A stretch of 64,000 bases of DNA from Hyphomicrobiales bacterium (lineage in GTDB: Bacteria; Pseudomonadota; Alphaproteobacteria; Rhizobiales; Rhizobiaceae), in assembly GCA_900472175.1 (NCBI GenBank), contig UCHD01000005.1, positions 62,001-126,000 of the forward strand, in the 5' to 3' direction. Position numbers and translations under genes: made by a program. Positions 63,856-64,000 of the stretch are shown here, piece after piece; the stretch's first letter is position 1; every line of letters begins with the position of its first letter. The notes beneath the pieces are model-generated. The model was not told the origin of the DNA. It made no database searches and was given only the letters and a program-made list of their open reading frames with translations.

Positions 63856-64000
63856 TCAATCGATCTTCGGGCGAGCCTTGATGAGAAAGGCCTTGAATGT
63901 ATCGGCATGGTCTGGATGCCAGCGCGACAGGGGCGGGCGGTTTTCGACGATATCGCCGGCGGCCCAGAGAATGCGCTTCTCATCGGTCGCCCGGTCAACA
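63856..64000 (-). CDS. C-terminal part of an unidentified protein (partial)
   Basis: The minus-strand frame is open from the window edge to a TGA at 63856-63858, giving the last 47 residues (ending RWHPDHADTFKAFLIKARPKID). The rest of the gene lies beyond the window. Codon use fits the neighbours. No family is recognised from this piece. The 112 bases between it and the fusion gene hold no clear promoter, so the two may be co-transcribed. Confidence 0.55.
   Translation of the reverse strand, partial: VDRATDEKRILWAAGDIVENRPPLSRWHPDHADTFKAFLIKARPKID

Overview
The window looks like part of the genome of a Rhizobiaceae alphaproteobacterium (Rhizobium, Agrobacterium or Ensifer group). The DNA is GC-rich. 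It is packed with ABC-importer catabolic operons of the rhizobial type, has a rhizobial-style chemotaxis operon, and carries two families of intergenic palindromic repeats resembling the RIME-type repeats of this family. No rRNA, tRNA, phage, insertion sequence or CRISPR array was seen. The content (one catabolic module after another, each with its own regulator) would fit a chromid, a megaplasmid or an accessory chromosomal region; this is inference.

Layout. (1) 1-13.9 kb: a polyol-type catabolic operon. The C-terminus of a probable SorC-family regulator is followed by a Tat-exported binding protein, two permeases, two different ABC ATPases, an EryA-like FGGY kinase, a 2-hydroxyacid dehydrogenase, a class II aldolase, a GlpD/EryB-like flavoprotein, a second class II aldolase, a second FGGY kinase and a HAD-IIA protein. 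The genes are mostly overlapping or a few bases apart. (2) 13.9-25.6 kb: a chemotaxis cluster (STAS protein, CheY, CheA, CheW, two near-duplicate chemoreceptors, CheW, CheR, CheB), with a divergent coiled-coil protein gene. (3) 25.8-33.2 kb: a LacI-regulated catabolic module of unknown substrate: a divergent DUF993 protein, then LacI, Gfo/Idh/MocA oxidoreductase, CoA-transferase, enoyl-CoA hydratase and aldehyde dehydrogenase. A matched pair of operators lies between the divergent units.

(4) 33.3-44.7 kb: a second LacI regulator divergent from a sugar ABC importer operon that continues into a GMC oxidoreductase, an SDR, a second GMC oxidoreductase, a Dabb protein and a glycerate kinase. (5) 44.8-49.6 kb: single genes (transglutaminase-like protein, 49-residue membrane peptide, metallo-beta-lactamase-fold hydrolase, aldehyde dehydrogenase, EamA exporter). 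(6) 49.6-60.4 kb: a probable nitrogen-compound module. It has an aminotransferase and a LysR regulator divergent from a ureohydrolase, an amino-acid-type importer lacking its ATPase, and a complete spermidine/putrescine-type importer coupled to a C-N hydrolase. The set points to guanidino or polyamine compounds. (7) 60.5-63.8 kb: a probable quinone/electrophile detoxification group: a ring-cleaving-type VOC dioxygenase, an FMN reductase, and a VOC dioxygenase fused to an alpha/beta hydrolase.

The most interesting items are: the importer in region 1 with two ATPases that have lost different catalytic residues; the ery-like operon that lacks the later ery steps but carries two aldolases; the unknown-substrate module of region 3 with its mirrored operators; and the dioxygenase-hydrolase fusion. 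All function calls come from reading the sequence and from recalled family knowledge; no database search was run.
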